Shown in pieces: positions 1-8,982 of a stretch of 37,670 nt of DNA. The notes under the pieces are model-generated. The model did no database searches. It had not been told where the DNA came from and saw only the letters and a program-made list of their open reading frames with translations. The DNA is taken from positions 1 to 37,670 of the forward strand of contig JAISYH010000045.1 of the NCBI GenBank assembly GCA_031270015.1. Direction: 5' to 3'. Within the stretch, counting starts at the first letter, position 1, and each line of letters opens with the position of its first letter. A program made the translations under genes and the position numbers. This stretch comes from Burkholderiales bacterium. Lineage in GTDB: Bacteria; Pseudomonadota; Gammaproteobacteria; Burkholderiales; Casimicrobiaceae.

Positions 1-53
1 GTCTCTCGCAAAATGCGGACTATTGGTTCATCACTGTAATATTTCTTCTTCAT
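1..53 (-). CDS. IS3-family transposase OrfA, N-terminal 17 residues only
   Basis: The reading frame starts with ATG at 53 and runs off the left edge. It translates as MKKKYYSDEPIVRILRE, which closely resembles the N-terminus of IS3-family OrfA proteins (Lys/Arg-rich start, then a YxDEQIVxILRE-type first helix of the helix-turn-helix that binds the IS ends). A strong ribosome-binding site (AAGGAGG, about 59-65 on the plus strand) sits 6-7 bases before the ATG, which supports the start. Only the first helix is visible, so family membership rests on this short match plus the inverted-repeat-like end at 119. Confidence 0.6.
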   Translation of the reverse strand, partial: MKKKYYSDEPIVRILRE

Positions 54-119
54 AACGCCTCCTTCTTCAAGAGACCATTATCTCTACTTCAATTGGATCG
101 AAAAAATGGGGACAGGTCA
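1..119 (-). mobile_element. End of an IS3-family insertion sequence (partial)
   Basis: The minus strand starting at base 119 reads TGACCTGTCCCCATTTTT, a plausible terminal inverted repeat beginning with TG as IS3-family ends do. It is followed after about 65 bases by a Shine-Dalgarno (AAGGAGG) and the start of an OrfA-like reading frame. The rest of the element lies beyond the left edge, so the other inverted repeat and orfB cannot be checked. Assignment to the IS407-like group is from memory of its end sequences and is uncertain. Confidence 0.55.
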
Positions 120-130
120 CTGGTTCATTT

Positions 131-445
131 TTGGGGCAAAATGTTTCTTGTTGGCAGGGTATTAATTTTCCATTTCTATACGAAAATGATGATGATTACA
201 ATGAGGTTGCGATGCAGGTCATTGAGAAGAGAATTAATTTAATAGAGAAACTAAATCTTCCGCATTTTTATGATTCGATTGCCAACCGGTTTGATAAAAA
301 CATTATGAGCGGTTATGAAAAACTTTCATTTTTATTAAAATCTAGAAAGAATTTTTCGGAAAGAGATCAAGAATTTTTGGCTAAACTAAAACTATATATA
401 GGCAGAATGGAATCTGAATTTGGAGATGTTCTCAAAGTGAAATAG
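131..445 (+). CDS. Hypothetical protein, probably a 3' remnant cut by the insertion sequence
   Basis: A 104-codon frame with a TTG as its first possible start and no clear ribosome-binding site. The frame stays open upstream through the IS end at 119, so this is more likely the C-terminal part of a gene interrupted by the insertion than an intact gene. The product is rich in Lys, Glu, Asn and Phe, probably all helical (for example VIEKRINLIEKLN, then SERDQEFLAKLKLYIGRMES), with no motif I recognise. Base composition is much more A+T-rich than the neighbouring ychF, which suggests a recently acquired region. No function can be assigned. Confidence 0.4.
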   Translation: MGQNVSCWQGINFPFLYENDDDYNEVAMQVIEKRINLIEKLNLPHFYDSIANRFDKNIMSGYEKLSFLLKSRKNFSERDQEFLAKLKLYIGRMESEFGDVLKVK

Positions 446-546
446 ATTTATATTGTGAAAATTAAAGAGAAAAATTAGAATCCAGCGGCAAATGTAATCA
501 TTGAATTTTCTTCCCGCGACAGAACCCTGATCGGGATACGACGAAA

Positions 547-1641
547 TCAATGACTAAACAAAAAATTCATTACGTCGCCGTCTTGCACAACGTAATCTTT
601 GCCTTCAGCGCGCATTTTGCCTGCTTCTTTCGCGCCGTGTTCGCCTTTGTATTGAATAAAATCGTTGAACGCGATCGTTTGCGCGCGGATGAACCCTTTT
701 TCAAAGTCGGTATGAATCACGCCTGCAGCTTGCGGCGCGGTATCGCCGATGTGGATGGTCCACGCCCGCACTTCTTTGACGCCTGCCGTAAAATAGGTTT
801 GCAATCCCAGCAAACGGTAACCAGCGTGAATCACGCGATCTAGTCCGGGTTCAGTCAAATTCATATCGTCGAGAAACACCTGTTTGTCGTCATCATCGAG
901 ATCGGCGATTTCCGCTTCGAGCGCGGCGCACACGGGCACGACCAGAGCGTTTTCTTTTGCCGCGTATTCTTCGACTTTTGCCAATAAAGGATTATCATGA
1001 AAACCATGTTCATCGACATTCGCTACATACATCGTCGATTTCATCGTTAACAAGAAAAACGGTTTGAGTAGTATTTTTTCTTCTTCGTATAAATTAGCCG
1101 AGCGTGCCGGACGCCCTTCGTTCAATACGGCGTATACTTTTTTTAATACGTCGAATAAACGCTGCGCGTCTTTGTCACCACCGGCATGCGCGATTTTTTC
1201 GACTTTTGTCATTTGCTTCTCGACGGACGCCAAATCGGCGAGCGCCAGTTCGGTATTGATCACTTCGATATCGGAAACCGGATCGACTTGCCCTGAAACA
1301 TGTACCACGTTATCGTTGTGGAAGCAGCGCACGACGTGCGCGATGGCGTCGGTTTCGCGGATATTTGCCAGAAACTGATTGCCCAACCCTTCGCCTTTCG
1401 ACGCGCCCGCCACCAATCCGGCGATATCGACAAATTCGACGGTCGCGGGTTGAACGCGTTGTGGTTTGACGATTTCGGCAAGCTGATGCAAACGCAGGTC
1501 GGGAACTTCGACGATGCCGACATTCGGGTCAATCGTGCAAAACGGATAGTTTTCCGCAGCGATGCCTGCTTTGGTCAACGCGTTGAACAATGTGGATTTT
1601 CCGACATTCGGCAAGCCAACGATACCGCAACGTAAACTCAT
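547..1641 (-). CDS. ychF: Redox-regulated ATPase YchF (Obg-like family)
   Basis: A 364-residue cytoplasmic P-loop protein of the OLA1/YchF family, which hydrolyses ATP rather than GTP, binds ribosomes and influences stress and translation responses. The N-terminus holds the P-loop GLPNVGKST, followed by the switch region [20 protein letters not shown]. The C-terminal TGS domain ends in the family-typical [20 protein letters not shown]. Length equals the E. coli protein (about 363). I chose ATG at 1641 rather than the TTG six bases upstream because it overlaps the pth stop as ATGA, so the two genes are translationally coupled. The order rplY-pth-ychF is a conserved proteobacterial neighbourhood. 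Confidence 0.97.
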   Translation of the reverse strand: MSLRCGIVGLPNVGKSTLFNALTKAGIAAENYPFCTIDPNVGIVEVPDLRLHQLAEIVKPQRVQPATVEFVDIAGLVAGASKGEGLGNQFLANIRETDAIAHVVRCFHNDNVVHVSGQVDPVSDIEVINTELALADLASVEKQMTKVEKIAHAGGDKDAQRLFDVLKKVYAVLNEGRPARSANLYEEEKILLKPFFLLTMKSTMYVANVDEHGFHDNPLLAKVEEYAAKENALVVPVCAALEAEIADLDDDDKQVFLDDMNLTEPGLDRVIHAGYRLLGLQTYFTAGVKEVRAWTIHIGDTAPQAAGVIHTDFEKGFIRAQTIAFNDFIQYKGEHGAKEAGKMRAEGKDYVVQDGDVMNFLFSH

Positions 1642-2267
1642 GAGCAAACGTCCTTATCAATAATAGTTTTCTGAGGTGGCGGCTTGTCAGGGGCGGCGTG
1701 CAGCGATTGCATGGCGTCGGCGGTATTCCCTTTTTCCAAAAACGACCAAGCATCGAGCGCACGCCGTATCGCGTTTTCGATGGCGCGCAGTTCATCGAGC
1801 GGCGGCGATTTCAACACATAATCGGCAACCGGCTGACGCGGCGTTTCCGAATCGCGGGGATGTCCGATACCGAAACGTAAGCGCCAGAAATTCGCGTCGC
1901 CGAGCTGCGTCGCGATGTCGCGCAAACCGTTGTGTCCGGCGAAGCCGCCGCCTTGCTTCAAGCGAACCACGCCTGGCGCCAAATCCAGATCATCGTGAAC
2001 GACCAATATTTCTTCCGGCGCGATCGCAAAAAAATGCGCTGTCGCCGTAACTGAGCGACCGGAAAGGTTCATATATGTCGTTGGTTTGATTAAGCGTAAG
2101 CCATGATTTACTTTGGCGATCTCTCCGAAGAATTTCGCTTCTTGCGAAAACCGCGCGCCCAGCGATTGCGCCAGCGCGTCCACCCACCAGAAGCCGACAT
2201 TGTGGCGCGTCGCCTCGTAGTCGCGTCCGATGTTGCCTAAACCGACGATCAAACGGAAGTGCGTCAT
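1638..2267 (-). CDS. pth: Peptidyl-tRNA hydrolase
   Basis: A 209-residue Pth that releases tRNA from peptidyl-tRNAs dropped by the ribosome. The N-terminal [20 protein letters not shown] carries the conserved Asn and the catalytic His of the family, and VVHDDLDL carries the conserved Asp. [15 protein letters not shown] is the family's Gly/His loop. The C-terminus is about 15 residues longer than E. coli Pth and ends in a Pro/Lys-rich tail. It lies downstream of rplY on the same strand and overlaps ychF by four bases. Confidence 0.97.
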   Translation of the reverse strand: MTHFRLIVGLGNIGRDYEATRHNVGFWWVDALAQSLGARFSQEAKFFGEIAKVNHGLRLIKPTTYMNLSGRSVTATAHFFAIAPEEILVVHDDLDLAPGVVRLKQGGGFAGHNGLRDIATQLGDANFWRLRFGIGHPRDSETPRQPVADYVLKSPPLDELRAIENAIRRALDAWSFLEKGNTADAMQSLHAAPDKPPPQKTIIDKDVCS

Positions 2268-2282
2268 ATCCCGATGTTACAA

Positions 2283-2313
2283 CAAAACGCCCGCGCTTTG
2301 TGGAGCACCGGGC
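2283..2313 (-). terminator. Possible weak terminator between rplY and pth
   Basis: A six-base-pair G+C stem (CGCCCG at 2287-2292 with CGGGCG at 2308-2313) is followed on the minus strand by TTTTGTTG. The 15-base loop is long and the stem short, so it may only reduce read-through into pth. The direct repeat GCGCTTTGTGG (2292-2302 and 2311-2321) overlaps it. Confidence 0.3.
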
Positions 2314-2347
2314 GCTTTGTGGGGCAACAAGAAAAACAACCCGATGG

Positions 2348-3004
2348 TTATTCTTCTTTGGTTCCGGGTTCGGCTGCTGTCGTCGATGCTTCGCCTTCGA
2401 TAACTTCCTCGGCGCTTTCGACTTCTTCTTTCACCACGCTGGCACTGACTACCGTCGGATCAAAACCGCGCGTTATCACCACCGTGACGCCTTCCGGCAA
2501 TTTCAGCGAAGAAACGTGCATCGACGTCGCCACTGTCATTTCCGATAGATCGACTTCGATGTACTCCGGCAAATCTTTCGGCAAACAAGAAATTTCTAGC
2601 TCGTTCATCACCTGATTGATCAACGCGCCTTCGAGTTTCACCGCCGGCGAAATTTCTCCGTTGATGAAGTGCAGCGGTACTTTCATGTGAATCTTGCGAT
2701 TCGGGTCGATACGTTGAAAATCGATATGCAGCACTTGCTGTTTATACGGGTGCATTTGCACGTCGCGCAGCAGCGCTTTGACCGGCTTTTTGTCGAGCCG
2801 TACCGTCAGAATCGACGAGTGAAACGCTTCTTTGCGCAGCGCGTGATACAACGTGTTGTGATCCAACGTGATCGGGGTTGGCGTGGCGTCTCCGCCGTAA
2901 ATGATGCCCGGCACACCGCCGGCGCGACGAATACGACGGCTGGCGCCACGTCCTTCTTCTTTGCGCGGTTGCGCGGCAATTTCCAATGTTTGGCTGGTAG
3001 CCAT
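2348..3004 (-). CDS. rplY: 50S ribosomal protein L25, long (TL5/Ctc) form
   Basis: A 218-residue L25 with the N-terminal 5S rRNA-binding domain ([20 protein letters not shown], then a conserved HIDFQRID stretch). A C-terminal beta domain follows ([28 protein letters not shown]). An acidic low-complexity tail ([14 protein letters not shown]) ends the protein. This is the two-domain TL5/CTC type found in most bacteria, not the short E. coli form. The ribosome-binding site GAGGAG precedes the ATG at 3004. In many proteobacteria prs lies just upstream; here prs is absent and the next gene is divergent. Confidence 0.97.
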   Translation of the reverse strand: MATSQTLEIAAQPRKEEGRGASRRIRRAGGVPGIIYGGDATPTPITLDHNTLYHALRKEAFHSSILTVRLDKKPVKALLRDVQMHPYKQQVLHIDFQRIDPNRKIHMKVPLHFINGEISPAVKLEGALINQVMNELEISCLPKDLPEYIEVDLSEMTVATSMHVSSLKLPEGVTVVITRGFDPTVVSASVVKEEVESAEEVIEGEASTTAAEPGTKEE

Positions 3005-3268
3005 GTAAAACTCCTCAAAGTCTGCGGCCTTCCTGCGTGTTCCAAAGAACGATCGGTCGTCCGCGGTTGGCGACTATGCTTTCTTGATAGAAAACATGAA
3101 AAGCGATAATTATAACAATTTTCTTCGTAGCAAGCGCGAATACCAAGATATCGTCTTGATCGTGGTTATGTCTAAATCATTAATAAATAAATTTCAGTTG
3201 GAAAAAACAGAAGAAAAGTTTGCGGGAGAGCATTTACGGAATTTCTTTCTGAAAGACTAACAGACAGA

Positions 3269-3297
3269 TTGTCGACGTGTTACGGGAAGCGTATTAT
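3269..3297 (+). promoter_or_regulatory. Sigma-70-like promoter of the DUF362-lar operon
   Basis: TTGTCG (3269-3274) and TATTAT (3292-3297) are separated by exactly 17 bases. The predicted transcript start near 3304 lies 65 bases upstream of the well-supported ATG at 3369. That also argues against the first upstream in-frame ATG at 3306, which would sit almost at the 5' end of the RNA. Confidence 0.5.
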
Positions 3298-3314
3298 GGA
3301 TTTCGATGACGAAT

Positions 3315-3353
3315 TTCAAGTTGTCGGCATGTGTTGTACACGCCGTACTTGAA
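3315..3353 (+). promoter_or_regulatory. Structured 5' leader hairpin before the DUF362 gene
   Basis: TTCAAGT (3315-3321) pairs with ACTTGAA (3347-3353), CGGC (3325-3328) with GCCG (3342-3345), and GTGT (3331-3334) with ACAC (3338-3341), around a three-base loop. Small bulges separate the three helices. The hairpin ends about five bases before the AAGGAGGAG ribosome-binding site, so it could modulate translation. It is not the NiCo riboswitch consensus as I remember it. Function is unknown. Confidence 0.4.
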
Positions 3354-3368
3354 GACAAGGAGGAGAAC

Positions 3369-4322
3369 ATGTCCAATCAGATTTCCCGCCGTAATCTTCT
3401 GGCCGTCGGCGCTGCCTTTGCGGTCGCGGGCGCTTTTCCGGTAAACGGTCTTGCCGCAACGAAAGAGAAGGCTAAAGTTTATTTCACCAAAGATATCAAC
3501 GGCGAGGGACTGCTGAAAGCTTATGCTCAAATCAGCCAGAACCTGACGGGCAAAATCGCTGTCAAGGTACACACCGGCGAACCCAAAGGACCGAATATTA
3601 TTCCGCCGGAAATGGTCAAGCCGCTGATGGCGCGTATTCCGAATGGCGCCATTGTCGAGTGCAATGTGCTTTATTCAGGACCGCGGTACACTACGGAAGG
3701 ACATCGGAAGGTTGTTGCTGAAAATGGCTGGACATTTTGCCCGGTCGATATCCTGGACGCGGACGGCGACGCCGATCTGCCCATTTCCGGCGGCAAGTGG
3801 CTCAAGAAAGTAGCCGTCGGAAAACACCTTCTCGACTATGATTCCCTGTTGGTGCTCACGCACTTTAAGGGACATACTATGGGCGGGTTCGGCGGTTCGC
3901 TCAAGAATATCGCCATCGGTTGCGCTTCCGGCAAGACGGGCAAGGAGCAACTGCACCGCGAAGGGTCGAATCTCTGGGCGGGCGGACCGCGCTTCATGGA
4001 GCGCATGGTCGAAGGCGGCAAAGCCATCACCAGCCATTTCGGGACGCGCATCGCTTATATCAACGTGCTTCGAAACATGTCCATAGACTGTGATTGTGTC
4101 GGTGTTAGCGCTGCCGCGCCAGTTGCGCCCGATTTGGGCATTCTGGCGTCGACGGATATCCTCGCTGTTGATAAGGCTTCGGTGGACATGGTCTACGCAT
4201 TGCCCGAAGCGCAAAAGCGTGATCTCGTAGAACGAATTGAGAGCCGCAGCGGTTTGCATCAACTCGAATACATGAAGACTCTGGGCATGGGTAACGACCA
4301 ATACGAACTGATCAATCTTTAA
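3369..4322 (+). CDS. Tat-signal DUF362 protein with LarA-like metal/pincer residues
   Basis: 317 residues from ATG 3369, preceded by AAGGAGGAG. The N-terminus is a twin-arginine signal (SRRNLLAVGAAFAVAG, Arg7-Arg8) with a likely cleavage near Ala29-Ala30, so export of a folded protein is predicted. The mature part fits the DUF362 family, whose function is not established. The central motif GHTMGGFGGSLKNIAIG places His169 and Lys179 ten residues apart, as His174 and Lys184 are in Lactobacillus LarA. GCASGKT then mirrors LarA GIASYKT, and His196 stands 17 residues after Lys179 (16 in LarA, His200). Upstream, VHTGEPKG and GHRKV (His112) resemble the LarA DHTRP and FHRPS segments (His108). Being first in an operon with larB, larC and larE, it is the likely client of the cofactor. 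That it is an NPN enzyme is inference; the LarA comparison is from memory. Confidence 0.8.
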   Translation: MSNQISRRNLLAVGAAFAVAGAFPVNGLAATKEKAKVYFTKDINGEGLLKAYAQISQNLTGKIAVKVHTGEPKGPNIIPPEMVKPLMARIPNGAIVECNVLYSGPRYTTEGHRKVVAENGWTFCPVDILDADGDADLPISGGKWLKKVAVGKHLLDYDSLLVLTHFKGHTMGGFGGSLKNIAIGCASGKTGKEQLHREGSNLWAGGPRFMERMVEGGKAITSHFGTRIAYINVLRNMSIDCDCVGVSAAAPVAPDLGILASTDILAVDKASVDMVYALPEAQKRDLVERIESRSGLHQLEYMKTLGMGNDQYELINL

Positions 4323-4351
4323 CATCTTCTGATTTTGGCTAGACGTCATCT

Positions 4352-5017
4352 ATGCAAAGCGTTCTGTTTGATCACGAGCGTGAAGCGCGCATCGGACTAC
4401 CGGAGGCGATTTTTTGCGAAGGGAAAGAGCCCCATGTGCTGACTGCGTTGCTCGAAACCTGCGCGCGGGATGAGGCGAAGCCGACGCTATTCACTCGCCT
4501 TGCGCCGGAATTTTTCGTCGGCGTACCGGAAGCGGTCAGGGCGGCATACGATTATCACGAATTATCGCGCGTCGCTTTTACCGGATGTATGCCGCGCAAG
4601 GAAAAAGGCAGTGTGGCGATTGTGTCGGCGGGAACCGCCGATGGTCGCGTCACTTGGGAGGCGGCGCGCACGCTCGAATACCTCGGCATCGAAGCCCATG
4701 TTTATGAGGACAATGGCGTAGCCGGGCTTTGGCGGTTGATGTCGAATTTTGAAAAAATTGCCGTTGCTGAAGTCATCATCGTCGTAGCGGGGCTGGACGC
4801 GGCGCTTGCTTCGGTGGTAGGCGGACTCATCGGCAAGCCGCTTTTCGCTGTTCCTACCTCAGTCGGATACGGTGTGGCGGCAGGCGGCAATTCCGCGTTG
4901 TCGAGTATGTTGGCGAGTTGCGCTTCCGGCATTGGCGTTCTCAACATCGATAATGGTTACGGCGCGGCTTGCGCTGCCGCCAGAGTGATCAATCTCCTCA
5001 ATAAAGTAGCGGAATGA
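4352..5017 (+). CDS. larB: LarB, pyridinium-3,5-biscarboxylic acid mononucleotide synthase
   Basis: LarB carboxylates and hydrolyses nicotinic acid adenine dinucleotide, the first step of nickel-pincer nucleotide synthesis. The 221-residue product has the C-terminal PurE-like domain: VAIVSAGTADGRVTWEAA, VVAGLDAALASVVGGLIG, AVPTSVGYGVAAGGNSALSS, and GIGVLNIDNGYGAA, all family hallmarks. It is slightly shorter at the N-terminus than typical LarB (about 245). The ribosome-binding site before ATG 4352 is weak, so coupling to the DUF362 gene 29 bases upstream is likely. Its stop overlaps the larC start as ATGA. Confidence 0.93.
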   Translation: MQSVLFDHEREARIGLPEAIFCEGKEPHVLTALLETCARDEAKPTLFTRLAPEFFVGVPEAVRAAYDYHELSRVAFTGCMPRKEKGSVAIVSAGTADGRVTWEAARTLEYLGIEAHVYEDNGVAGLWRLMSNFEKIAVAEVIIVVAGLDAALASVVGGLIGKPLFAVPTSVGYGVAAGGNSALSSMLASCASGIGVLNIDNGYGAACAAARVINLLNKVAE

Positions 5018-5751
5018 GCAGACAAGATATCCTGACTGTGCGGGCGCGTTCGGGGTTGTCGGGAGATATGATGCTCGCGGGGCTGGCTGGCTTGGCAGAA
5101 TTGACGGCAGACAAACTCGTTACCTTCATCGGTGAACTGAAGCTGCCCGCGCTGAAGGATTGTCTTACCCTCGAAACTTGCTTAGTCAACCACATTGCTG
5201 GACTCAGATGCCGCATCGATTTACCCCGCGAACACCACCATCGCAACTTGGAGGACATCCAAGAGATCATCGACGATTCTGTCATGCCTGAAAACGCCAA
5301 AGCGTTGGCGACGCGAGCTTTTGTTCTCCTCGCTGACGCCGAAGCGGCGGTGCATGGCAAAAAATCGAACGAAATCGAATTTCACGAAGTAGGCGCTTTG
5401 GACAGTATTTTGGATATCTGCCTCGTTTGCAGGATTTTTACTGTGCTCGCGCCGGCGCGTTTCATTTGCAGTCCTCTGCCGCTGGCGGACGGCGTCATTC
5501 GTTGCGCGCATGGTTACGTTCCGTCTCCGGCGCCGGCGGTGTTACGGATGCTGGAAAATGTTCCTGTCCATGGTTTTGCCGATATGGGAGAGACGGTCAC
5601 GCCGACCGCTTTATCTCTTTTGAAGGCGCTGAGCGCGGAGTTCGGCGACTGGCCGGCAATGACCGTCAGCAAAACTTTGATTAGCTACGGCGATAAAATA
5701 TTCCCCAATACTGCCAACGGCGCAATCTGGGCATTGGGGCGGCGGAAATGA
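5014..5751 (+). CDS. larC: LarC, N-terminal (LarC1) half only
   Basis: LarC is the CTP-dependent cyclometallase that inserts nickel into the pincer nucleotide. This 245-residue product matches the LarC1 part: SGLSGDMMLAGLAGL at the N-terminus, a His cluster EHHH near residue 75, EIEFHEVGALDSILDI, SPLPLADGVIRCAHGYVPSP and MGETVTPTALSLL. It ends at ISYGDKIFPNTANG, where full-length proteins (about 400 residues) continue into LarC2. The larE start codon overlaps the stop (ATGA), so there is no room for LarC2 in any frame. In L. plantarum LarC1 and LarC2 are joined by a ribosomal frameshift; that cannot happen here. Whether LarC2 is encoded elsewhere or dispensable is unknown. Confidence 0.9.
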   Translation: MSRQDILTVRARSGLSGDMMLAGLAGLAELTADKLVTFIGELKLPALKDCLTLETCLVNHIAGLRCRIDLPREHHHRNLEDIQEIIDDSVMPENAKALATRAFVLLADAEAAVHGKKSNEIEFHEVGALDSILDICLVCRIFTVLAPARFICSPLPLADGVIRCAHGYVPSPAPAVLRMLENVPVHGFADMGETVTPTALSLLKALSAEFGDWPAMTVSKTLISYGDKIFPNTANGAIWALGRRK

Positions 5752-6632
5752 ACAGCGGGTTTTCTGACGTAGCGGTCATTGGCATAGAAAAGCCGCCGAT
5801 GATCAACGAGGCATTAGAGAAGAAATACGAGCGTCTTTTAACTACGATCGCGGCGCGTCGGCGGGTAGCGGTGGCGTTTTCGGGCGGTGTGGACAGCGCC
5901 TTCCTTTGCTATGTCGCGACGGCAGCTTTGGGTAGGGAAGCCATCGCTATCACAGTGGTATCGCCGATGTTGCCCAGACACGAACTCGCCGCCGCCGCCG
6001 CGCTTGCCCGTCGCATCGGCATCGAACACGTGCTCATCGAAGAAACAGAGATCGACGAAGAAGTCGCGACGAATCCGCGGGAACGATGTTATTTCTGCAA
6101 AAAACTGGAATTTGGCGTTATGTTGGAAGAAGCCCGCAGGCGGAGGATTGACACTGTATTGGACGGCTCAAACTTGGACGATCTCGCCGATTACCGTCCC
6201 GGTCTCAAAGCGTTGGAAGAATTGAAGATCGTCAGTCCACTTCGGGAGGCGGAACTCACCAAGGCTGAAATCCGCGTGTTGTCTCGGCACTTCGGACTCC
6301 CAACTTGGGACAAGCCCGCCTTTGCATGTCTGGCTTCGCGGATTCCCTACGGGGAACGGATCGACCGAGACAAACTGGCTAGGGTGGAAAAAGCCGAGGA
6401 TTATTTGCGGTGTCAGGGTTTTCGCCAGTTTCGGGTGCGCGCGCACGGCGATATCGCCCGACTAGAAATCGCGCCTGAGGAGCGACAGCGTTTTTTCGAT
6501 GAATCAGTGATGGATCAGGTGTCTCGCAACATCAAGTCTTGCGGCTTCGTGTATGTCGCTTTAGAGCTTGAAGGTTATGCTATGGGAAACATGAACCGGG
6601 CAAAAAAAGACGAACCATCGGCATCGGAATGA
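5748..6632 (+). CDS. larE: LarE, ATP-dependent sulfurtransferase of NPN synthesis
   Basis: A 294-residue PP-loop enzyme that adenylates the biscarboxylate nucleotide and transfers sulfur to it. The PP-loop SGGVDS is at residues 45-50, followed by RCYFCKK (Cys114, Cys117), LDGSNLDDLADYRPG and KPAFACLASRIPYGER. Cys194 in the last motif corresponds to the sulfur-donating cysteine region of known LarE proteins. Other cysteines occur near the C-terminus (LRCQGF, KSCGF), so an iron-sulfur-based mode cannot be excluded. The ATG at 5748 overlaps the larC stop. A start at Met18 (5799) would also leave the domain intact. It is the last gene of the operon; no clear terminator follows. Confidence 0.93.
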   Translation: MNSGFSDVAVIGIEKPPMINEALEKKYERLLTTIAARRRVAVAFSGGVDSAFLCYVATAALGREAIAITVVSPMLPRHELAAAAALARRIGIEHVLIEETEIDEEVATNPRERCYFCKKLEFGVMLEEARRRRIDTVLDGSNLDDLADYRPGLKALEELKIVSPLREAELTKAEIRVLSRHFGLPTWDKPAFACLASRIPYGERIDRDKLARVEKAEDYLRCQGFRQFRVRAHGDIARLEIAPEERQRFFDESVMDQVSRNIKSCGFVYVALELEGYAMGNMNRAKKDEPSASE

Positions 6633-6799
6633 ATGTCCTGATCAAAAAAAAGAAGGTGTTTTACCAAAACGTGATAGCAAATGTTTCTTGTATGGGGCGC
6701 GGCGCGTGATAGTTTTTTGTCTTATGCGTGTGGCGAAAAACCGTAACAAAAACAAGGGGAAGCAAAAGCATAAGATGGTAAAATAATCGCCATTTATGG

Positions 6800-6828
6800 T
6801 TGCGTCGGCGGTTAAAACCCCTTACAAT
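6800..6828 (+). promoter_or_regulatory. Promoter of the atp operon
   Basis: TTGCGT (6800-6805) and TACAAT (6823-6828) are 17 bases apart and stand 66 bases before the atpI ATG. A small perfect hairpin, CCGCCA-TG-TGGCGG (about 6847-6860), lies in the predicted leader. The rest of the 261-base gap between larE and atpI (6633-6799) is A+T-rich with nothing recognisable. Confidence 0.55.
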
Positions 6829-6893
6829 CCGTCGATTATTTTTATCCGCCATGTGGCGGGCAAACAAGAGCGGAACGGAGACGTCCGGTAAAC

Positions 6894-7304
6894 ATGATTG
6901 CGATGCGAAAACCTTCGGATCTTCGTCCAATGAAAACGGCGTTGCTTTGGCAAATGGGGCTGACGGTCGCGGCGATGGTCGTCGGCGGTGTGTTCGGCGG
7001 AAAGCATGGCGCGTTCTCGGCGCTTTTGGGCGGCGGCGTGATCGTTCTGACGAACGCGAGTTATGCGGCGATGATACGCTTCGTGGCGAGACCGCAAACG
7101 GCGGGCAAAACGATAATACGCCTTGTGCAAGCGGAAGCAGTCAAAATCGCGGTTCTGCTGGCGCTCTTGTCGTTGGTATTGAGTTTTTATAAAGAACTTC
7201 AAGCCGTTGCGTTTTTCGTGACGTTTTTAATTACCGTGCTAGCGTTTGGCGCAGCTCTGTTTCAGCGCGATAGGCAAAAGCAACCATTGAAAGGCAACGA
7301 TTAA
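6894..7304 (+). CDS. atpI: ATP synthase subunit I (AtpI)
   Basis: A 136-residue integral membrane protein with four predicted hydrophobic segments. The first begins at WQMGLTVAAMVVGGVFGG, the second lies around LLGGGVIVLTNASYAAM, and a pair around VKIAVLLALLSLVL and VAFFVTFLITVLAFG completes it. AtpI helps assembly of the c-ring and may aid ion import in some bacteria; it is not part of the finished enzyme. It is first in the operon and 55 bases upstream of atpB, as usual in proteobacteria. Sequence conservation in this family is low; identification relies on topology and position. Confidence 0.88.
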   Translation: MIAMRKPSDLRPMKTALLWQMGLTVAAMVVGGVFGGKHGAFSALLGGGVIVLTNASYAAMIRFVARPQTAGKTIIRLVQAEAVKIAVLLALLSLVLSFYKELQAVAFFVTFLITVLAFGAALFQRDRQKQPLKGND

Positions 7305-7350
7305 AGGAATGCGCAATGCTGGAGTTCGAGCCGATCTGGATGAGAGTTGA

Positions 7351-8181
<831 letters not shown>

Positions 8182-8206
8182 CCCCGAATATTTTTTGATT
8201 TTTTAA

Positions 8207-8458
<252 letters not shown>

Positions 8459-8504
8459 TCATCCTGACGCACCGCCGTTTTCAATGAGCTGAAAAGGTTA
8501 CGGC

Positions 8505-8975
8505 ATGAATATCAATGCAACCCTACTCGGTCAGACGATCATGTTCGCTCTGTTCGTCTGGTTCTGCATGAGGTTTATCTGGCCGCCGGTCATCCGCGCG
8601 CTGGATGCGCGCAGGCAACAGATCGCTGACGGCTTAGCCGCCGCCGAGCGCGGCAAACACGACTTGGAACTGGCAGCCAAGCGTTCAGCCGATATACTGC
8701 GCGAAGCCAAGAACAAAGCCGCCGAGATCATCGCGCAGGGTGAGAGACTCAAGGTGGAAACGCTGGATCAAGCGAAAAACGCGGCGCGCGAAGAGGCAAC
8801 GCGGATCATCGCCGCGGCACACGCCGAAGCGGCGCAGGAGGCTACCCGAGCGCGCGAAGTGTTGCGCGACCAAGTTGCTGATCTTGCGGTGGCGGGCGCG
8901 GCGAAAATCCTGCGGCGCGAAGTCGACGCGAAAACACACGCCGATTTGTTAAACGCATTGAAGCAACAGCTTTGA
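8505..8975 (+). CDS. atpF: ATP synthase Fo subunit b
   Basis: A 156-residue peripheral-stalk subunit. One N-terminal membrane helix ([19 protein letters not shown]) is followed by a long charged coiled coil rich in Ala, Glu, Lys and Arg ([20 protein letters not shown] onward) that reaches subunit delta. Length equals the usual 156. It is followed after seven bases by atpH. Confidence 0.97.
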   Translation: MNINATLLGQTIMFALFVWFCMRFIWPPVIRALDARRQQIADGLAAAERGKHDLELAAKRSADILREAKNKAAEIIAQGERLKVETLDQAKNAAREEATRIIAAAHAEAAQEATRAREVLRDQVADLAVAGAAKILRREVDAKTHADLLNALKQQL

Positions 8976-8982
8976 GGCAGAT

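Larger units (their letters stand above)
3005..3368. other. Divergent intergenic region between rplY and the DUF362-lar operon
   Basis: This 364-base stretch holds no convincing gene. On the minus strand a TATAAT at 3114-3109 could be the -10 of an rplY promoter with a leader of about 95 bases, though no good -35 stands at the right distance. On the plus strand it contains a promoter and a structured leader for the DUF362 gene, listed separately. The middle (about 3120-3260) is A+T-rich with nothing recognisable. Confidence 0.6.

Noticed and set aside
3306-3368. Upstream extension of the DUF362 gene starting at ATG 3306
   Set aside because: It lies at the predicted transcript start, overlaps the leader hairpin, and would put 21 residues before the Tat signal; ATG 3369 has a strong ribosome-binding site.
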